Below are positions 9,221 to 18,467 of a stretch of DNA of 64,000 bases, piece after piece. The DNA comes from Burkholderia sp. Bp9143 (GTDB lineage: Bacteria > Pseudomonadota > Gammaproteobacteria > Burkholderiales > Burkholderiaceae). The notes beneath the pieces are model-generated. The model was not told where the DNA came from. It saw only the letters and a program-made list of their open reading frames with translations, and ran no database searches. The stretch spans positions 62,001 to 126,000 of the forward strand of contig NZ_QTPO01000013.1 of the NCBI RefSeq assembly GCF_003853645.1, in the 5' to 3' direction. The position numbers were made by a program, and so were the translations under genes. How positions within the stretch are numbered: the first letter of the stretch is position 1; every line of letters starts with the position of its first letter.

Positions 9221-10716
9221 GTTGAGCATTGACAGGATTGCGAGCATGCGGAAACGGCGAACGGAACCGTGGCCCCGCTGCATCCGGCCGGGCCTCGAAC
9301 CACGGCCCGCGGGCGATTCCTGGGTGCGTTCTCCAGATCGTACGGATTGGTCAGCGTGCGTTCCCACAGGCTCGGCTGCCGCCCGCCCGGTTGCGGCGCC
9401 CGATCGTCGAATGCGAGCAAACGCCCTTTCGCCTTGAACATCAACGCTTCCAGCATGATGCCATTGTTATTGGCCGTGAACGTCTTGATCGGGCCCGCGC
9501 CGTTTTCGAGCACGCCTTCGTAGTAGCCCTTCGCCGGCTGATACTGGCCCCACACCGCGTCGGCGAGCCGGTCCGTATACGGGGATTGCCAGAGCACCCA
9601 CATGCCGACGGCCGCCTTCGTCGAGATCGCCGCGAACTGCGGGACGTACTCGCCCTTCTCCGTGATCGTGTTCCACGCGTACCCGTCCGAGTAGATCGTG
9701 TCGTAGACGAAGTACGGCGCAACGTCGAGCTGATGTTCGCTTCGCGCCGTCAGGATGCCTGTCTCGACAAAGCGGTTTTCCTGCGCCTGATAGATCCGCC
9801 GCGCGAAATTCGCGATCCACGTGTCGCGGGACAGCTCCGCCTGCGTCGCGGCCGTGCGGTCGATCGTGTCGGCCCAGCCGAGCTCGAGGCCGTAGAGCAC
9901 GTACGATTCGCTGACCACGTAGTTGTGCTGGGAGAGCGCGCGAGGATCGCGCGAGTCGTACGGGACATCGACGCAATAGATCGGCACGAGCGAATAAGGC
10001 TCGGGACGCGACGCGAGGCAGGTCGAGAAGCCCCATAGCCGGAAGCCGCTCGCCGCGTACTCCTCGTAGCCGAGCCGGCCTTCCTGCACGTACTGAACCT
10101 GCTTGTCTGCCCCGAGCTTCGCGCCGTACATCGTGCCACACGCATCCACGACATGCGCGAAATTCCAGCGCAACACCGCGTGATCGATCGCGTTCGCATG
10201 CTCCGGGTAACGCTGCTCGATGATCTTGAGCCAGATCAGCAGCCGCCCGAGATCCACCGCCGAGTAACCGATTTCGCCGGGCTGGTTCGCATAGTTGACC
10301 TTCTGCGCGGTCTGCGTGTTGTACACAGTGTTGGGCAGTTCGCCGCGAAACAGATCGAGCGAATTCAGCGTCCTGAGCAAGGCGCCGAGACGGTCGTCGA
10401 ACTCGCGCTTGTCGATCAGGTCGAGGTTGCGCGCGGCGACGAGTGCGCCGAGGTACGACGCGGTGTCCCACATCGTCGTCGACGGATAATTGTCGCCCGC
10501 GTTCACGAACCCGGTCGCCGGCTGGTAATTGTTCTCGAAATACACCCACGCCTGACGCGCCATCTGCATTTCGCGCGCGTCGAGCGGGCCGTGCCGCGCC
10601 GGGTACGACGCGGCCGGAATGGCTCCGGCCCGCTCGCCGATCTCGCCGCCCGGGTGCGCGCATCCCGCGCACGCCAGCAGCAAGACGAACCAGACGTGGC
10701 GCAACAGTTTTCCCAT
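9169..10716 (-). CDS. DUF3131 protein B (lipoprotein)
   Basis: A 515-residue exported protein with a good lipobox, FVLLLACAGC, and a strong ribosome site (GGAGGGACC) before ATG 10716. DUF3131 landmarks are MARQAWVYFENNYQPATGFV, YPSTTMWDTASYLGALVAAR, LPNTVYNTQTAQKVNYANQ, YSAVDLGRLLIWLKIIEQRY and YYEGVLENG. It is the middle of three tandem paralogues, with a 19-base gap from protein C. It carries a tail of roughly 60 residues absent from the other two, ending in a cysteine-rich stretch (SACSQSCQCSTCQDN) encoded where it overlaps protein A. That tail may be a read-through extension after loss of an older stop codon. Likely outer-membrane-anchored in the periplasm, acting on the product of the neighbouring GT2. 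Confidence 0.88.
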   Translation of the reverse strand: MGKLLRHVWFVLLLACAGCAHPGGEIGERAGAIPAASYPARHGPLDAREMQMARQAWVYFENNYQPATGFVNAGDNYPSTTMWDTASYLGALVAARNLDLIDKREFDDRLGALLRTLNSLDLFRGELPNTVYNTQTAQKVNYANQPGEIGYSAVDLGRLLIWLKIIEQRYPEHANAIDHAVLRWNFAHVVDACGTMYGAKLGADKQVQYVQEGRLGYEEYAASGFRLWGFSTCLASRPEPYSLVPIYCVDVPYDSRDPRALSQHNYVVSESYVLYGLELGWADTIDRTAATQAELSRDTWIANFARRIYQAQENRFVETGILTARSEHQLDVAPYFVYDTIYSDGYAWNTITEKGEYVPQFAAISTKAAVGMWVLWQSPYTDRLADAVWGQYQPAKGYYEGVLENGAGPIKTFTANNNGIMLEALMFKAKGRLLAFDDRAPQPGGRQPSLWERTLTNPYDLENAPRNRPRAVVRGPAGCSGATVPFAVSACSQSCQCSTCQDNALFVLPAYSQCH

Positions 10717-10735
10717 GGTCCCTCCTCACGCCCGT

Positions 10736-12055
10736 TCAATTGCGCAGCAGTGGCCCGCGTTCGATATACGCGAGGCTTTCGAGTATTACCGCGTTCGTGT
10801 TCGCGTTCAGCGCGGCGTTCGGCTGCCCGCTCTTCTCGTACACGCCCGCGTACCAGCCCTTGTCCGGCTCATTCGCGGTGCGCACGTAAGCGACGAGCCT
10901 GGCCGTATAGTCGTCGCGAAACAGGGCGTGCCACGCGAACGCGGCCTTCGTCGACACCGAACGCAATGCCGACGCGTCGGCGCCCGTATCGGTGACGGTC
11001 GCCCACGACTTGCCGGCCGAATAGACCGTGTTGTAAGCGAAGTACGGCGGACGGTCGAGATGGTCCTCGGTGACGGCCGTGAGCTGTCCGGTCGCACCGT
11101 AGCGCGCGCGCTGCACCTTCAACAGCCGCCATGCAAATTCCAGGGTGTTGCCGTCGAGGCCGAACTCAAGACCCTGAAGCATGTAAGGCTCGCTCAGCAC
11201 GTAGTTCTGCGCGCCATACCGTGCGGGATCACGCGTATCGGTCGGAATCGTCACGTCGTAGATATCGACGAAGCCGAGATGAGGCGACCACGTGGCCGCC
11301 TGCGCGCAATCGACGCCGGTAAGCAGCAGCGTGCGCGCCGCGTACTGCTCGTAGCCGAGCCGGCCTTCCTGCTGAAGCACCACCTTGTCGGCCGCGCGCG
11401 ACGCGCCGATCAGTTCGCCGTCGCGCGCCAGCGCCGGCAGCGACCAGCGCCGGGTGACCTTGTCGAGCGCGTCGGTAAAGCGCGGATAGCGCCATGCGAG
11501 GATGTTGAACGGCACCGCGAGACGTCCGATGTCGATGGCCGACCAGCCGATTCCGCCTTCCGCCTTCTTGTTCGTGTAATCGACCATGTCGAGCGTGCGC
11601 GTGTCGTACGACTTGTTCGGCAACTGGCCGTTGAACAGCGGAATGCGCGCCAGCGCGTCGAGCGCGGCGGACGTCCGGCGATCGAATTCGTCGGTGTCGA
11701 TGACGCCGAGCCGTTCCGCCGAGATCAGCGCAAGCAAGTACGACGCCGTGTCCCACATCGTCGACGACGGAAAGCCGTCGACAGAATTGACGAGCCCGGT
11801 GGACGCCTGCGTATTGGTCGCGAAATATCGCCATGCGATGCGCGCCGTCGTGCGCTCGTCGGCGGTCAGCGGGCGCGGCGCGGGCAACGCGGGCGAATCG
11901 GCACTACGCGTGATCGGTATCGACGGCGCCGCGGCGGCCGATGACACGGCGGGACTGTTGCGCTCGATCGCCACCACGGCCGCGAACGAGACGAGGATCG
12001 CGGCGATGAGCACGAGATGGCTGCGCGCCCGGACGAGGTTCTCCTTGAAGCTCAT
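10736..12055 (-). CDS. DUF3131 protein C (membrane-anchored)
   Basis: A 439-residue protein with one N-terminal membrane helix (LVLIAAILVSFAAVVAIE) and no lipobox, so it should be tethered in the inner membrane facing the periplasm, unlike its lipoprotein paralogues A and B. DUF3131 landmarks are ARIAWRYFATNTQASTGLVN, GFPSSTMWDTASYLLALISA, LPNKSYDTRTLDMVDYTN, WSAIDIGRLAVPFNIL, YFAYNTVYSAGKSWATV and GWYAGVYEKSG. Its ATG overlaps the glycosyltransferase stop (ATGA), so the two are made together, and it is the best candidate for a direct partner of the synthase. Whether the domain cleaves, binds or shapes the polymer is not known. Confidence 0.88.
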   Translation of the reverse strand: MSFKENLVRARSHLVLIAAILVSFAAVVAIERNSPAVSSAAAAPSIPITRSADSPALPAPRPLTADERTTARIAWRYFATNTQASTGLVNSVDGFPSSTMWDTASYLLALISAERLGVIDTDEFDRRTSAALDALARIPLFNGQLPNKSYDTRTLDMVDYTNKKAEGGIGWSAIDIGRLAVPFNILAWRYPRFTDALDKVTRRWSLPALARDGELIGASRAADKVVLQQEGRLGYEQYAARTLLLTGVDCAQAATWSPHLGFVDIYDVTIPTDTRDPARYGAQNYVLSEPYMLQGLEFGLDGNTLEFAWRLLKVQRARYGATGQLTAVTEDHLDRPPYFAYNTVYSAGKSWATVTDTGADASALRSVSTKAAFAWHALFRDDYTARLVAYVRTANEPDKGWYAGVYEKSGQPNAALNANTNAVILESLAYIERGPLLRN

Positions 12056-13938
12056 CGACTGCCTCCCGTTCCGGACGGCACGCGCCAGCCGGACGCCGCA
12101 TCCTGTTCCGTTTCACTCGCTGCTCCCGCATCCTGCGATTGCGCTTCGTCGGGCGGACGCCAGAACGCCGCGAAGACCACCGGCAGCATCGCGAGAATAT
12201 TGTTCGCGCCCCAGACCAGATTGACGACGATCGACGCGGGATCCACGTTCGCGCCCATCGCCCAGCGCACCGTTGCGCATGCGAGCGCGAACGCGGTCAG
12301 CGCCGCGATCGCGATCTGCGGCATCACCAGATGCAGGAAACTGCCTTCCTGCCGGTCCTTCGGCGTCACCGGAAACTTGATCGTCTCGCCGTTCAGCACC
12401 GCGCGCAGCGCGCGCAGGCTCACCGGAAAAAACGCGAGATAGGACGACTTCGCGGCCCATCCCGGTATCCCCCATGCGCCGAACATGAACGCGAGCTCGG
12501 TGCAGATGATGAACGGCAGAAAATGCCAGTAGAACGGGCCGCTGTAGGTCTGGACCGGTGAGATGTTCGTCAGCAGGTAGACGATCGGCGCGATCAGGAA
12601 CATCAAGTTCCACACGCAGCCGAAATACGACCAGAACGTGCTGAGATACATCAGTTTCTGCGCGAACGTCAGGCCCGGGCGCAGCAGCGGGTTGTCGTGC
12701 AGCGCGATGTCGAGCGTGCCGCCTGCGTACTTGTAGCGCTGGATCGTCCACGTGAGCAGATCCTGCGGCGACAGCATCTTCGATTCGACTTGCGGATGCA
12801 GCACGGATTTCCAGCCGCGCGTGCGATCCGAGTGCAGCACGATCGACGTGTAGATGTCCTCGGACACATGGAACTTGTATGGCGTCATCTCCGAATGGGT
12901 CGCGGCCTGGCGGCGCAGTTCCCGTTCGAGATCCGCGCGCAGCGCCGGATCCGCCACTTCGCTCGCAAGCCGCGTCGCTTCCCGGTCGACCGCGAGTCCG
13001 TATGCGCGCAGCGCGGCTTCCATCACCGCTTCACGCCGATGGATCGACGCGGCGCCGCAGCAGAACGCGGCGTTCGTGCGATTGCGGCGGCGCTGGATCA
13101 CGTCGTAGAACATCTGCGGATCGCTGACGAACGGGTCAGCGCCGATCTGGATCGGGCCGACCAACCGCTGCACGCCGCGGGCGAGCACGCGCGCGGTCGT
13201 GCCGAGACGGCGCCCGGCCCATGCGTCGAGTGTTTCGCCTTCGGGGAGATCGAAGAACCACTGCGGCGTCTGCACCCACGCGACCTTCGGATCGCGGAAA
13301 TAGCCGAGCGTGTGCTCGAGGATCGTCGGAAACACGCGCGTATCCGCATCGCAGATCACGATGAAGTCCCCGTCGGTCAGATCCATCGCGTGGCGCAGGT
13401 TGCCGGCCTTGAAGCCGACGTTGTTGTCGCGCGAGAGGTAATGCGCGCCCTCCTCGGCTGCGACCGCGCGCATGGCCGGACGCCGCCCGTCGTCGAGCAC
13501 GTGCACGCGGTAGTCGATCGGATGCGGGTACGCGACGGCCAGCGCCGCGCGGATCGACAGCCGCACCAGCTCGACGTCTTCGTTGTACGTCGCGATGAAC
13601 AGGTCGACCTTTGGCGGGCGGTGCGTCGCGTCGGACGGCGTTTCGACGTACTCGGACGCCCATTGCGGCGGCGCTCGCCGCGGATAGTCGTCGACGCGCC
13701 ACAAATTGAACACGAACAGCGCGAGCCCGATGTACGCAAGCGTCTCCGCCATCACGAGCGGCACCGCGAACCACATCGCGTCGTGGTTCAGCGATGCGCT
13801 CCAGCGCCACACGAGATAGTTCGCGCCGAACACGAGTGCGAGCACCGCGAAGAATTGCCACACGCTCTCGATCGCCGGGGAATGAGGCAGCGGCTCGGGC
13901 GGCTTGCGATGTTCGAAGGAGTCGAAATAGAAGGCCAT
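12052..13938 (-). CDS. Cellulose-synthase-like processive GT2 glycosyltransferase without PilZ
   Basis: A 628-residue integral membrane glycosyltransferase with two N-terminal helices, a cytoplasmic GT2 domain and about five C-terminal helices. GT2 motifs are KVDLFIATYNEDVELV, HVLDDGRRPAMRAVA, VICDADTRVF (the DxD), FHVSEDIYTSIVLHSD (the catalytic Asp region, usually TED) and TIQRYKYAGGTLDIA where BcsA-like enzymes have QxxRW. The C-terminus is short and has no PilZ domain, so direct c-di-GMP activation of the BcsA kind is not expected. No bcsB, bcsC or bcsZ homologue is adjacent. It starts 5 bases after the GH9 gene and overlaps DUF3131 protein C by 4 bases. The product is probably a linear beta-linked glycan; the sugar cannot be read from sequence. 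ATG 13938 begins MAFYFDSFEHRKPPEP; the open frame continues upstream only inside the GH9 gene. Confidence 0.92.
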   Translation of the reverse strand: MAFYFDSFEHRKPPEPLPHSPAIESVWQFFAVLALVFGANYLVWRWSASLNHDAMWFAVPLVMAETLAYIGLALFVFNLWRVDDYPRRAPPQWASEYVETPSDATHRPPKVDLFIATYNEDVELVRLSIRAALAVAYPHPIDYRVHVLDDGRRPAMRAVAAEEGAHYLSRDNNVGFKAGNLRHAMDLTDGDFIVICDADTRVFPTILEHTLGYFRDPKVAWVQTPQWFFDLPEGETLDAWAGRRLGTTARVLARGVQRLVGPIQIGADPFVSDPQMFYDVIQRRRNRTNAAFCCGAASIHRREAVMEAALRAYGLAVDREATRLASEVADPALRADLERELRRQAATHSEMTPYKFHVSEDIYTSIVLHSDRTRGWKSVLHPQVESKMLSPQDLLTWTIQRYKYAGGTLDIALHDNPLLRPGLTFAQKLMYLSTFWSYFGCVWNLMFLIAPIVYLLTNISPVQTYSGPFYWHFLPFIICTELAFMFGAWGIPGWAAKSSYLAFFPVSLRALRAVLNGETIKFPVTPKDRQEGSFLHLVMPQIAIAALTAFALACATVRWAMGANVDPASIVVNLVWGANNILAMLPVVFAAFWRPPDEAQSQDAGAASETEQDAASGWRVPSGTGGSR

Positions 13939-13943
13939 GGTCG

Positions 13944-15722
13944 CTAGTCCGGGTTGGCGCCGACGCCGTTGCGCTCGAGCGCACCGATCAACGCCAGCAG
14001 TGACGCGTTGTAGTCGATCGCGAATTCGTTGACCGAATAGGCGCGGTCGTCGTCCACATAACTCAGGAGCCGCTTGCCGCGCGGCGCCACGTGATCCTGC
14101 GCGGCGTCGTTCGGGCCGCCGACGAACAGCCCCGGTATCGTCTCGCCCGCCGCGCGCCCGTACAGGTGCGCGGGGTGCCGCACCGAGCGCTCGCCGATGC
14201 CGGTCACGAACGACATGCCGAACGGATTGACGCCCAGCAGGAAATCGAGTTGCGCGAGCGCCGCGCGCAGGTAGCGTGGATCGCCGCCTTGGCGTGCCGC
14301 TTCGGCGAGCAGCACGCCCTGCTCCGCATCCATCTTGTTGGAACCCCAGACGAAACGCCGGTTGGCGAGGCCAAAGCCGCTGCCGCGCGCATCGCGATAG
14401 GCTTCGTCCGCCGCGCGCTGGAGCGCGTGCGCGATGCGCGAGTGCAGCGTCGCGGGAATCGCACGCGCGCCGCGCGCGTCGAGCAGATGCAAGAGCCCGA
14501 GCGCCGCCGGATTTTTCCATTCGAAGATCGCGATGCGGCCGGTCCACTCGGGATGCCGCTCGACGAAATTCAGATATTGCTGGTCCCCAGTCGCGAGCCA
14601 CAGCTCGGCCGCGGCCCAGATCCGGTCGTCGACGTCGGTCAGCAGGCTCGGTTCGGGGTCGACGGTGGACCAAACATACGGGCCGGATCCGCTGTCGTCG
14701 CCGGGATGCGCGTCGACGAACAGCGGCGCGCGCACGGTCCGCAGCCACGCCCATGCGCGGGTCGCCGCCTCCCGATACCGCGCGGCCGCGTCGGCGTCGA
14801 TGTGGGTCCACGCGCGCGATGCGAGCGCGAACGCGGCAGCGGCTTTCGCGGTGTCGGCACTCGACACGCCGTACACGTAGCGCGTCTGCGTGTCCTGATC
14901 CGGCGATATCGGGCCGGGCCAGTTCGCGCCGGACAGCTTGCGGTACAGCGCGCCGTCCGCGCGCTGCATCGCCAGCATCCAGTCGAGCCCGACCCGCACT
15001 TCGTCGAGGATGTCGGGCACGCCGTTGCCGCTTTCGGGGATATGCGTCTGCCCATCCGGGAAGCGTGCCGGCGCGTCGAGGTATAGCGACACGAGACGCC
15101 CCGCCGTGACGGCCGTCGTCGCCACATACTTGCCGAAATCGCCGGCGTCGTGCCAGCCGCCCGTCGCAGCGATCCGGACGTCCGCATGCATGTCGCCCGC
15201 ATCCGGACCGGCCGCATCGGGATGCGCGAGTACACCGTCGGCGAGATGATCGGCGGGATGCTTCAGCCCGGTCTCGGGATCATCGAGCGCAACGCCGCAG
15301 CGTTGCAGGTAGTACGCGCGCAGCAACGATCGTTGCACGCGGCTCAGCGCGTCGGCGGCGACCACGAACGTGGCGCCCGGCACGCCTTGCGCCGACAGCC
15401 GGTAGCGTCCGGCGCCCAGCGGCGGCAATGCGAGCATCGTCACGACAAGACCACTGTCCGGATCGAGACGGCCCGGCAAATGCGGCCAGGTGCGCAGCAC
15501 GCGCCCTTCGGCGTCGGTCAGGCGCACGCTCGTGCCCGGCGCGAGCCCGATGACGGCCGCCGACTGCGCGAGGCCCGGCAGATAGCCGGCCTGAACGACC
15601 GCGAAGCCTTCGGCCAATGGCGCCGCGAGCAACGTTTCGCTGCGCGCGCCGGACGTGCAACCTAACAGCACGGCCGCGGAGAGCGCCGGGAGCGCGAGCC
15701 AGGCGCGGCGAGCCGCACTCAT
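13944..15722 (-). CDS. GH9 family glycoside hydrolase (endoglucanase-like lipoprotein)
   Basis: A 592-residue exported protein. The signal ends in a clean lipobox (SAAVLLGCTSG). An N-terminal immunoglobulin-like CelD_N module (about residues 35-130) precedes the alpha/alpha6 GH9 domain. The catalytic base region is TGGWHDAGDFGKYV, and the acid lies in SVNEFAIDYNASL at the C-terminus. IPESGNGVPDILDEVRVGLD and GVNPFGMSFVTGIGERS are also typical. GH9 enzymes cleave beta-1,4 glucans by inversion; related members act as exo-glucosaminidases or on mixed-linkage glucans. It overlaps the GH2 start-stop by 4 bases upstream and lies 5 bases from the synthase downstream, the place BcsZ (GH8) takes in cellulose operons. 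It may trim or release the polymer in the periplasm. Confidence 0.92.
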   Translation of the reverse strand: MSAARRAWLALPALSAAVLLGCTSGARSETLLAAPLAEGFAVVQAGYLPGLAQSAAVIGLAPGTSVRLTDAEGRVLRTWPHLPGRLDPDSGLVVTMLALPPLGAGRYRLSAQGVPGATFVVAADALSRVQRSLLRAYYLQRCGVALDDPETGLKHPADHLADGVLAHPDAAGPDAGDMHADVRIAATGGWHDAGDFGKYVATTAVTAGRLVSLYLDAPARFPDGQTHIPESGNGVPDILDEVRVGLDWMLAMQRADGALYRKLSGANWPGPISPDQDTQTRYVYGVSSADTAKAAAAFALASRAWTHIDADAAARYREAATRAWAWLRTVRAPLFVDAHPGDDSGSGPYVWSTVDPEPSLLTDVDDRIWAAAELWLATGDQQYLNFVERHPEWTGRIAIFEWKNPAALGLLHLLDARGARAIPATLHSRIAHALQRAADEAYRDARGSGFGLANRRFVWGSNKMDAEQGVLLAEAARQGGDPRYLRAALAQLDFLLGVNPFGMSFVTGIGERSVRHPAHLYGRAAGETIPGLFVGGPNDAAQDHVAPRGKRLLSYVDDDRAYSVNEFAIDYNASLLALIGALERNGVGANPD

Positions 15723-17950
15723 GGCAGCGCTCGCACGTCGAAGTCGAACCGGTTGGTGCCGAGCACGCGCCCGCCCGCGTCGCGGATCGTCGCTTCGAGC
15801 GCGTAGGCGCCGGCCGCGAGCTGCGGCACCCGCACTTGCGTCACCGGACGGCCGCTGTCGGCCGCCATGTCGAACACCGTGCGCCCGGCGGCAACGGTTG
15901 CTCCCCCCGTATCCACTTTCCATTCGATGACGCTGCTCGCGTACGCGCTCCACGTATCGTTGATCGCCCAAAGCGTACCGTCGAACGCTTCGCCGGGCAC
16001 ATACGTCGCGCGCGTCCATTCGATCGACGGCAGCACCGGTTGATACGCGCACGCGAGCGCCGCATACCCGCGTTTCGGACGGCGCAGGTAATCGACGACG
16101 CCCCAGTCGATCGACGGCCATCCTTCGACGAACATGAACTGGAAGATCGCCGCGACCGGCTGGTAGCGCCGGCGGCGCAAGGTCTCCGCGATCCGCTGCA
16201 CCAGCCGCGCCTGATAGCGCTGCGAGTTCGCAACGAACGCATCGAGGTCGCGGCCGCGATCGATGCCCGCAAGCTCGAAGGTTTCATGGCGCTGGAAGTC
16301 GTGATACTCCCATTGCGCCCATCCGGGGTCGCTCGCCGCCGTGCTGGCCGGCCAGCGGTTGCGCGCGCTGACGATATGGCGAAGCGTGGCCACGTCGGGC
16401 AGCGCCTGCGCACCGAACTCGGTAATGTTCGACTGGCTCATCGCGGGAATCGGGTCGGTCCACTTGCCCCAGTACCAGCCGAGCCAGAAATGCTGGCCGG
16501 TCAGCGAAGCGTCGTCCGCGTGACGGGTCGTGTCCTCGCGCAACGCAGCCCCCACCGAGGCGGATAGCAGGCGGTTCTGCGCGGGGTTCCAGTCGGGATA
16601 GCGATACTTCATCCACTCGGCGTCCCACGGCGGCTCGTTCTGGCCGGACCATGCGATGATCGACGGGTGATGCCCGAGCAACGCGACCATGTTGCGCGCC
16701 TGCCCGGCCGCCTTCTCCGCGAAACCAGCCGAATCGTCGTAACCCCACTGCAGCGGAAAATCCTGCCAGACGAGCAAGCCTTTCTCGTCGGCCACGTCGT
16801 AGAGCGGCGGGCCCGCGACATGCGCATGCACGCGGATCGCGTTGATGTGCGCGGCGAGCATCAGGTCGAGATCGCGCGCGTAGGACGCGGCATTCATCTG
16901 CGATAGCCACGGGCTTCCGATATAGTTGGTGCCGCGCAGGAACACGCGCCTTCCGTTGATCGTCCAGCACGACTGCGCGCTGTCGAAGCGGATCGAACGC
17001 ACGCCGGTGCGGCGTTGCGCGACGTCCATCGTGCCGCGCGCGTCGGCTAGCGTGACGACCACCCGGTACAGCGCCGGAAAGCCGTCACCGGCAGGCCACC
17101 ACAGCGCGACGTCATCCAGCTCGCGCCGGATCGTCAGGCGATTCGCGCCCGTCGCGAGCGCGACGCTCTGCTCGAACGTATAGTTTCGTCCGCTGAAATT
17201 CGCCGGGCTTACCTGCACGCGCAAGGTCGCGTCGGTGTCGCGCAACGCGCGCGCATCGATTTCGAGCGCGAGCGTCGCATGCGACGCATCGCGTTCGTCC
17301 GGCGTCGTGTCGATCTTCACCGCATCGATCGCCGCGCCCCGGCTCACGCGCAAATAGGCGGGCGCCCAGATGCCGCCCGAGTTCGCGTCCTGTCCATGCG
17401 CGGACCACGCACCGCCCGGCCGCGTGTCATGATTGTCCAATACGCCCTTGATGAGCCGCTTGCGCAGCGACCACTCGGCGCCCGGCCGCTCGTTCGGGCT
17501 TCGCACGAGCACGGCGACACGGTTTTTCCCGTCGCGCAGCGCGTCGGTGGCATCGAACGCGAACGGCGCGAAATAGCCCTCGTGGCTGCCGAGATAGCGA
17601 TCGTTGAGCCATACGTCCGCTTCGTAATCAACGCCGTCGAACACCATCGTTGCCATCCGGTCGGCACCGCCGCGCGGCAGTGCGAATGTCGTGCGATACC
17701 ACAACGAGCCCTGATGATCGAGGCCCGCCGCGTACCAGTTCGCCGGCACGCGCAGCCGTCGCCAGCGGCGATCGTCGAGGCTCGCGCGCCACGCGTCGGC
17801 CGGCGCGTCGCCGGCGTCGCGCACCCGCCACATCCCCGCGAGCGAGACGGCGCCTGCATCGTCGCGCGCGACCTGCAGCGGAATCGCGAGCGCCGCACAC
17901 TGCCACGCGAGCAGAAAGACGACGGCGGCTCGTTTCGCGACGCGCGTCAT
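15719..17950 (-). CDS. GH2 family glycoside hydrolase (beta-mannosidase-like)
   Basis: A 743-residue exported GH2 enzyme. Signal peptide AAVVFLLAWQCAALA is followed by the jelly-roll sugar-binding domain (FDGVDYEADVWLNDRYLGSH), an immunoglobulin-like domain and the TIM barrel. The acid/base Glu is near residue 439 in IIAWSGQNEPPWDAEW and the nucleophile is in SNITEFGAQALPD. FLRGTNYIGSPWLSQMNAA and INAIRVHAHVAGPPLYDVAD match the mannosidase/exo-glucosaminidase branch better than LacZ. The stop overlaps the GH9 start by 4 bases, and the gene starts 3 bases after the RsbW-like gene, so regulators and enzymes share one transcript. Substrate is unknown; beta-mannosides or beta-glucosaminides are the likeliest. 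Confidence 0.9.
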   Translation of the reverse strand: MTRVAKRAAVVFLLAWQCAALAIPLQVARDDAGAVSLAGMWRVRDAGDAPADAWRASLDDRRWRRLRVPANWYAAGLDHQGSLWYRTTFALPRGGADRMATMVFDGVDYEADVWLNDRYLGSHEGYFAPFAFDATDALRDGKNRVAVLVRSPNERPGAEWSLRKRLIKGVLDNHDTRPGGAWSAHGQDANSGGIWAPAYLRVSRGAAIDAVKIDTTPDERDASHATLALEIDARALRDTDATLRVQVSPANFSGRNYTFEQSVALATGANRLTIRRELDDVALWWPAGDGFPALYRVVVTLADARGTMDVAQRRTGVRSIRFDSAQSCWTINGRRVFLRGTNYIGSPWLSQMNAASYARDLDLMLAAHINAIRVHAHVAGPPLYDVADEKGLLVWQDFPLQWGYDDSAGFAEKAAGQARNMVALLGHHPSIIAWSGQNEPPWDAEWMKYRYPDWNPAQNRLLSASVGAALREDTTRHADDASLTGQHFWLGWYWGKWTDPIPAMSQSNITEFGAQALPDVATLRHIVSARNRWPASTAASDPGWAQWEYHDFQRHETFELAGIDRGRDLDAFVANSQRYQARLVQRIAETLRRRRYQPVAAIFQFMFVEGWPSIDWGVVDYLRRPKRGYAALACAYQPVLPSIEWTRATYVPGEAFDGTLWAINDTWSAYASSVIEWKVDTGGATVAAGRTVFDMAADSGRPVTQVRVPQLAAGAYALEATIRDAGGRVLGTNRFDFDVRALP

Positions 17951-17953
17951 CTT

Positions 17954-18436
17954 CTACCCCCGGTGCTTGACGAGCCGAAGACGATTGATGCCGAGCCGCC
18001 TGCGATGCTCGACGTAATCGACCGATGCGTACATGATGCCGAGGCCCATGCCGCCTTCTGGCAATGTGTCGATGTCCTCCGGGTCGAATGACGGCAGCCC
18101 CATGCGCGCATCGAACAGGCCCTGCGGCACAGGTTTGCCGCCGTCGAACAGGTCGAGCGTCAGCGCGCGCGTGCCGCGACGTAGCGTCAGCGCGATCACC
18201 GGGTCGTCGGGCGCCTGCGCCGCACGTGCCGTCGCGGCCGCTCCATGCCGGATGACGTTCGACGATGCTTCGATCACCGCCAGCTCGAACATGTCGAGCC
18301 ACGCGCCCGATTCACCGCAGGGCTCGCAGGCCCCGCGCAGCCAGTCGCCGATGTCCGCGAGCGCGTCGAGCCGTGCCGGAAAGCGTGCGCGCGAATGCGG
18401 CACGGGCTGGTCCGGACGTTCACGCCGGTGTGTCAT
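17954..18436 (-). CDS. RsbW-like anti-sigma factor / serine kinase (HATPase)
   Basis: About 160 residues from ATG 18436 (MTHRRERPDQPVPHSRARFP). It is a compact GHKL ATPase: the N box is FELAVIEASSNVIRHG and the G box PEGGMGLGIMYASVDYVEH. Kinases of this group phosphorylate a STAS antagonist and hold a sigma factor or other target when the antagonist is phosphorylated. The matching STAS protein is encoded 31 bases upstream and the PP2C phosphatase beyond it, so the partner switch is complete in one place. No sigma factor gene is adjacent, so the target may be a distant sigma factor, an enzyme of the operon, or a regulator. An in-frame upstream ATG at 18511 would overlap the STAS gene and is less likely. 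Confidence 0.85.
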   Translation of the reverse strand: MTHRRERPDQPVPHSRARFPARLDALADIGDWLRGACEPCGESGAWLDMFELAVIEASSNVIRHGAAATARAAQAPDDPVIALTLRRGTRALTLDLFDGGKPVPQGLFDARMGLPSFDPEDIDTLPEGGMGLGIMYASVDYVEHRRRLGINRLRLVKHRG

Positions 18437-18467
18437 CGGCCATTCCCGCGACGGGGCGGCCGGCCGC

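Noticed and set aside
12052-13938. Assignment as bcsA of a cellulose operon
   Set aside because: No PilZ domain, no bcsB/bcsC/bcsZ, altered QxxRW motif, and a GH9 in place of the GH8 BcsZ.
12697-13947. 416-codon plus-strand frame opposite the GT2 gene
   Set aside because: Antisense shadow; the minus strand carries the complete GT2 motif set.
13939-14811. N-terminal extension of the GT2 protein into the GH9 gene
   Set aside because: The extra frame is out of phase with GH9 and arginine-rich; ATG 13938 gives a normal start just after the GH9 stop.
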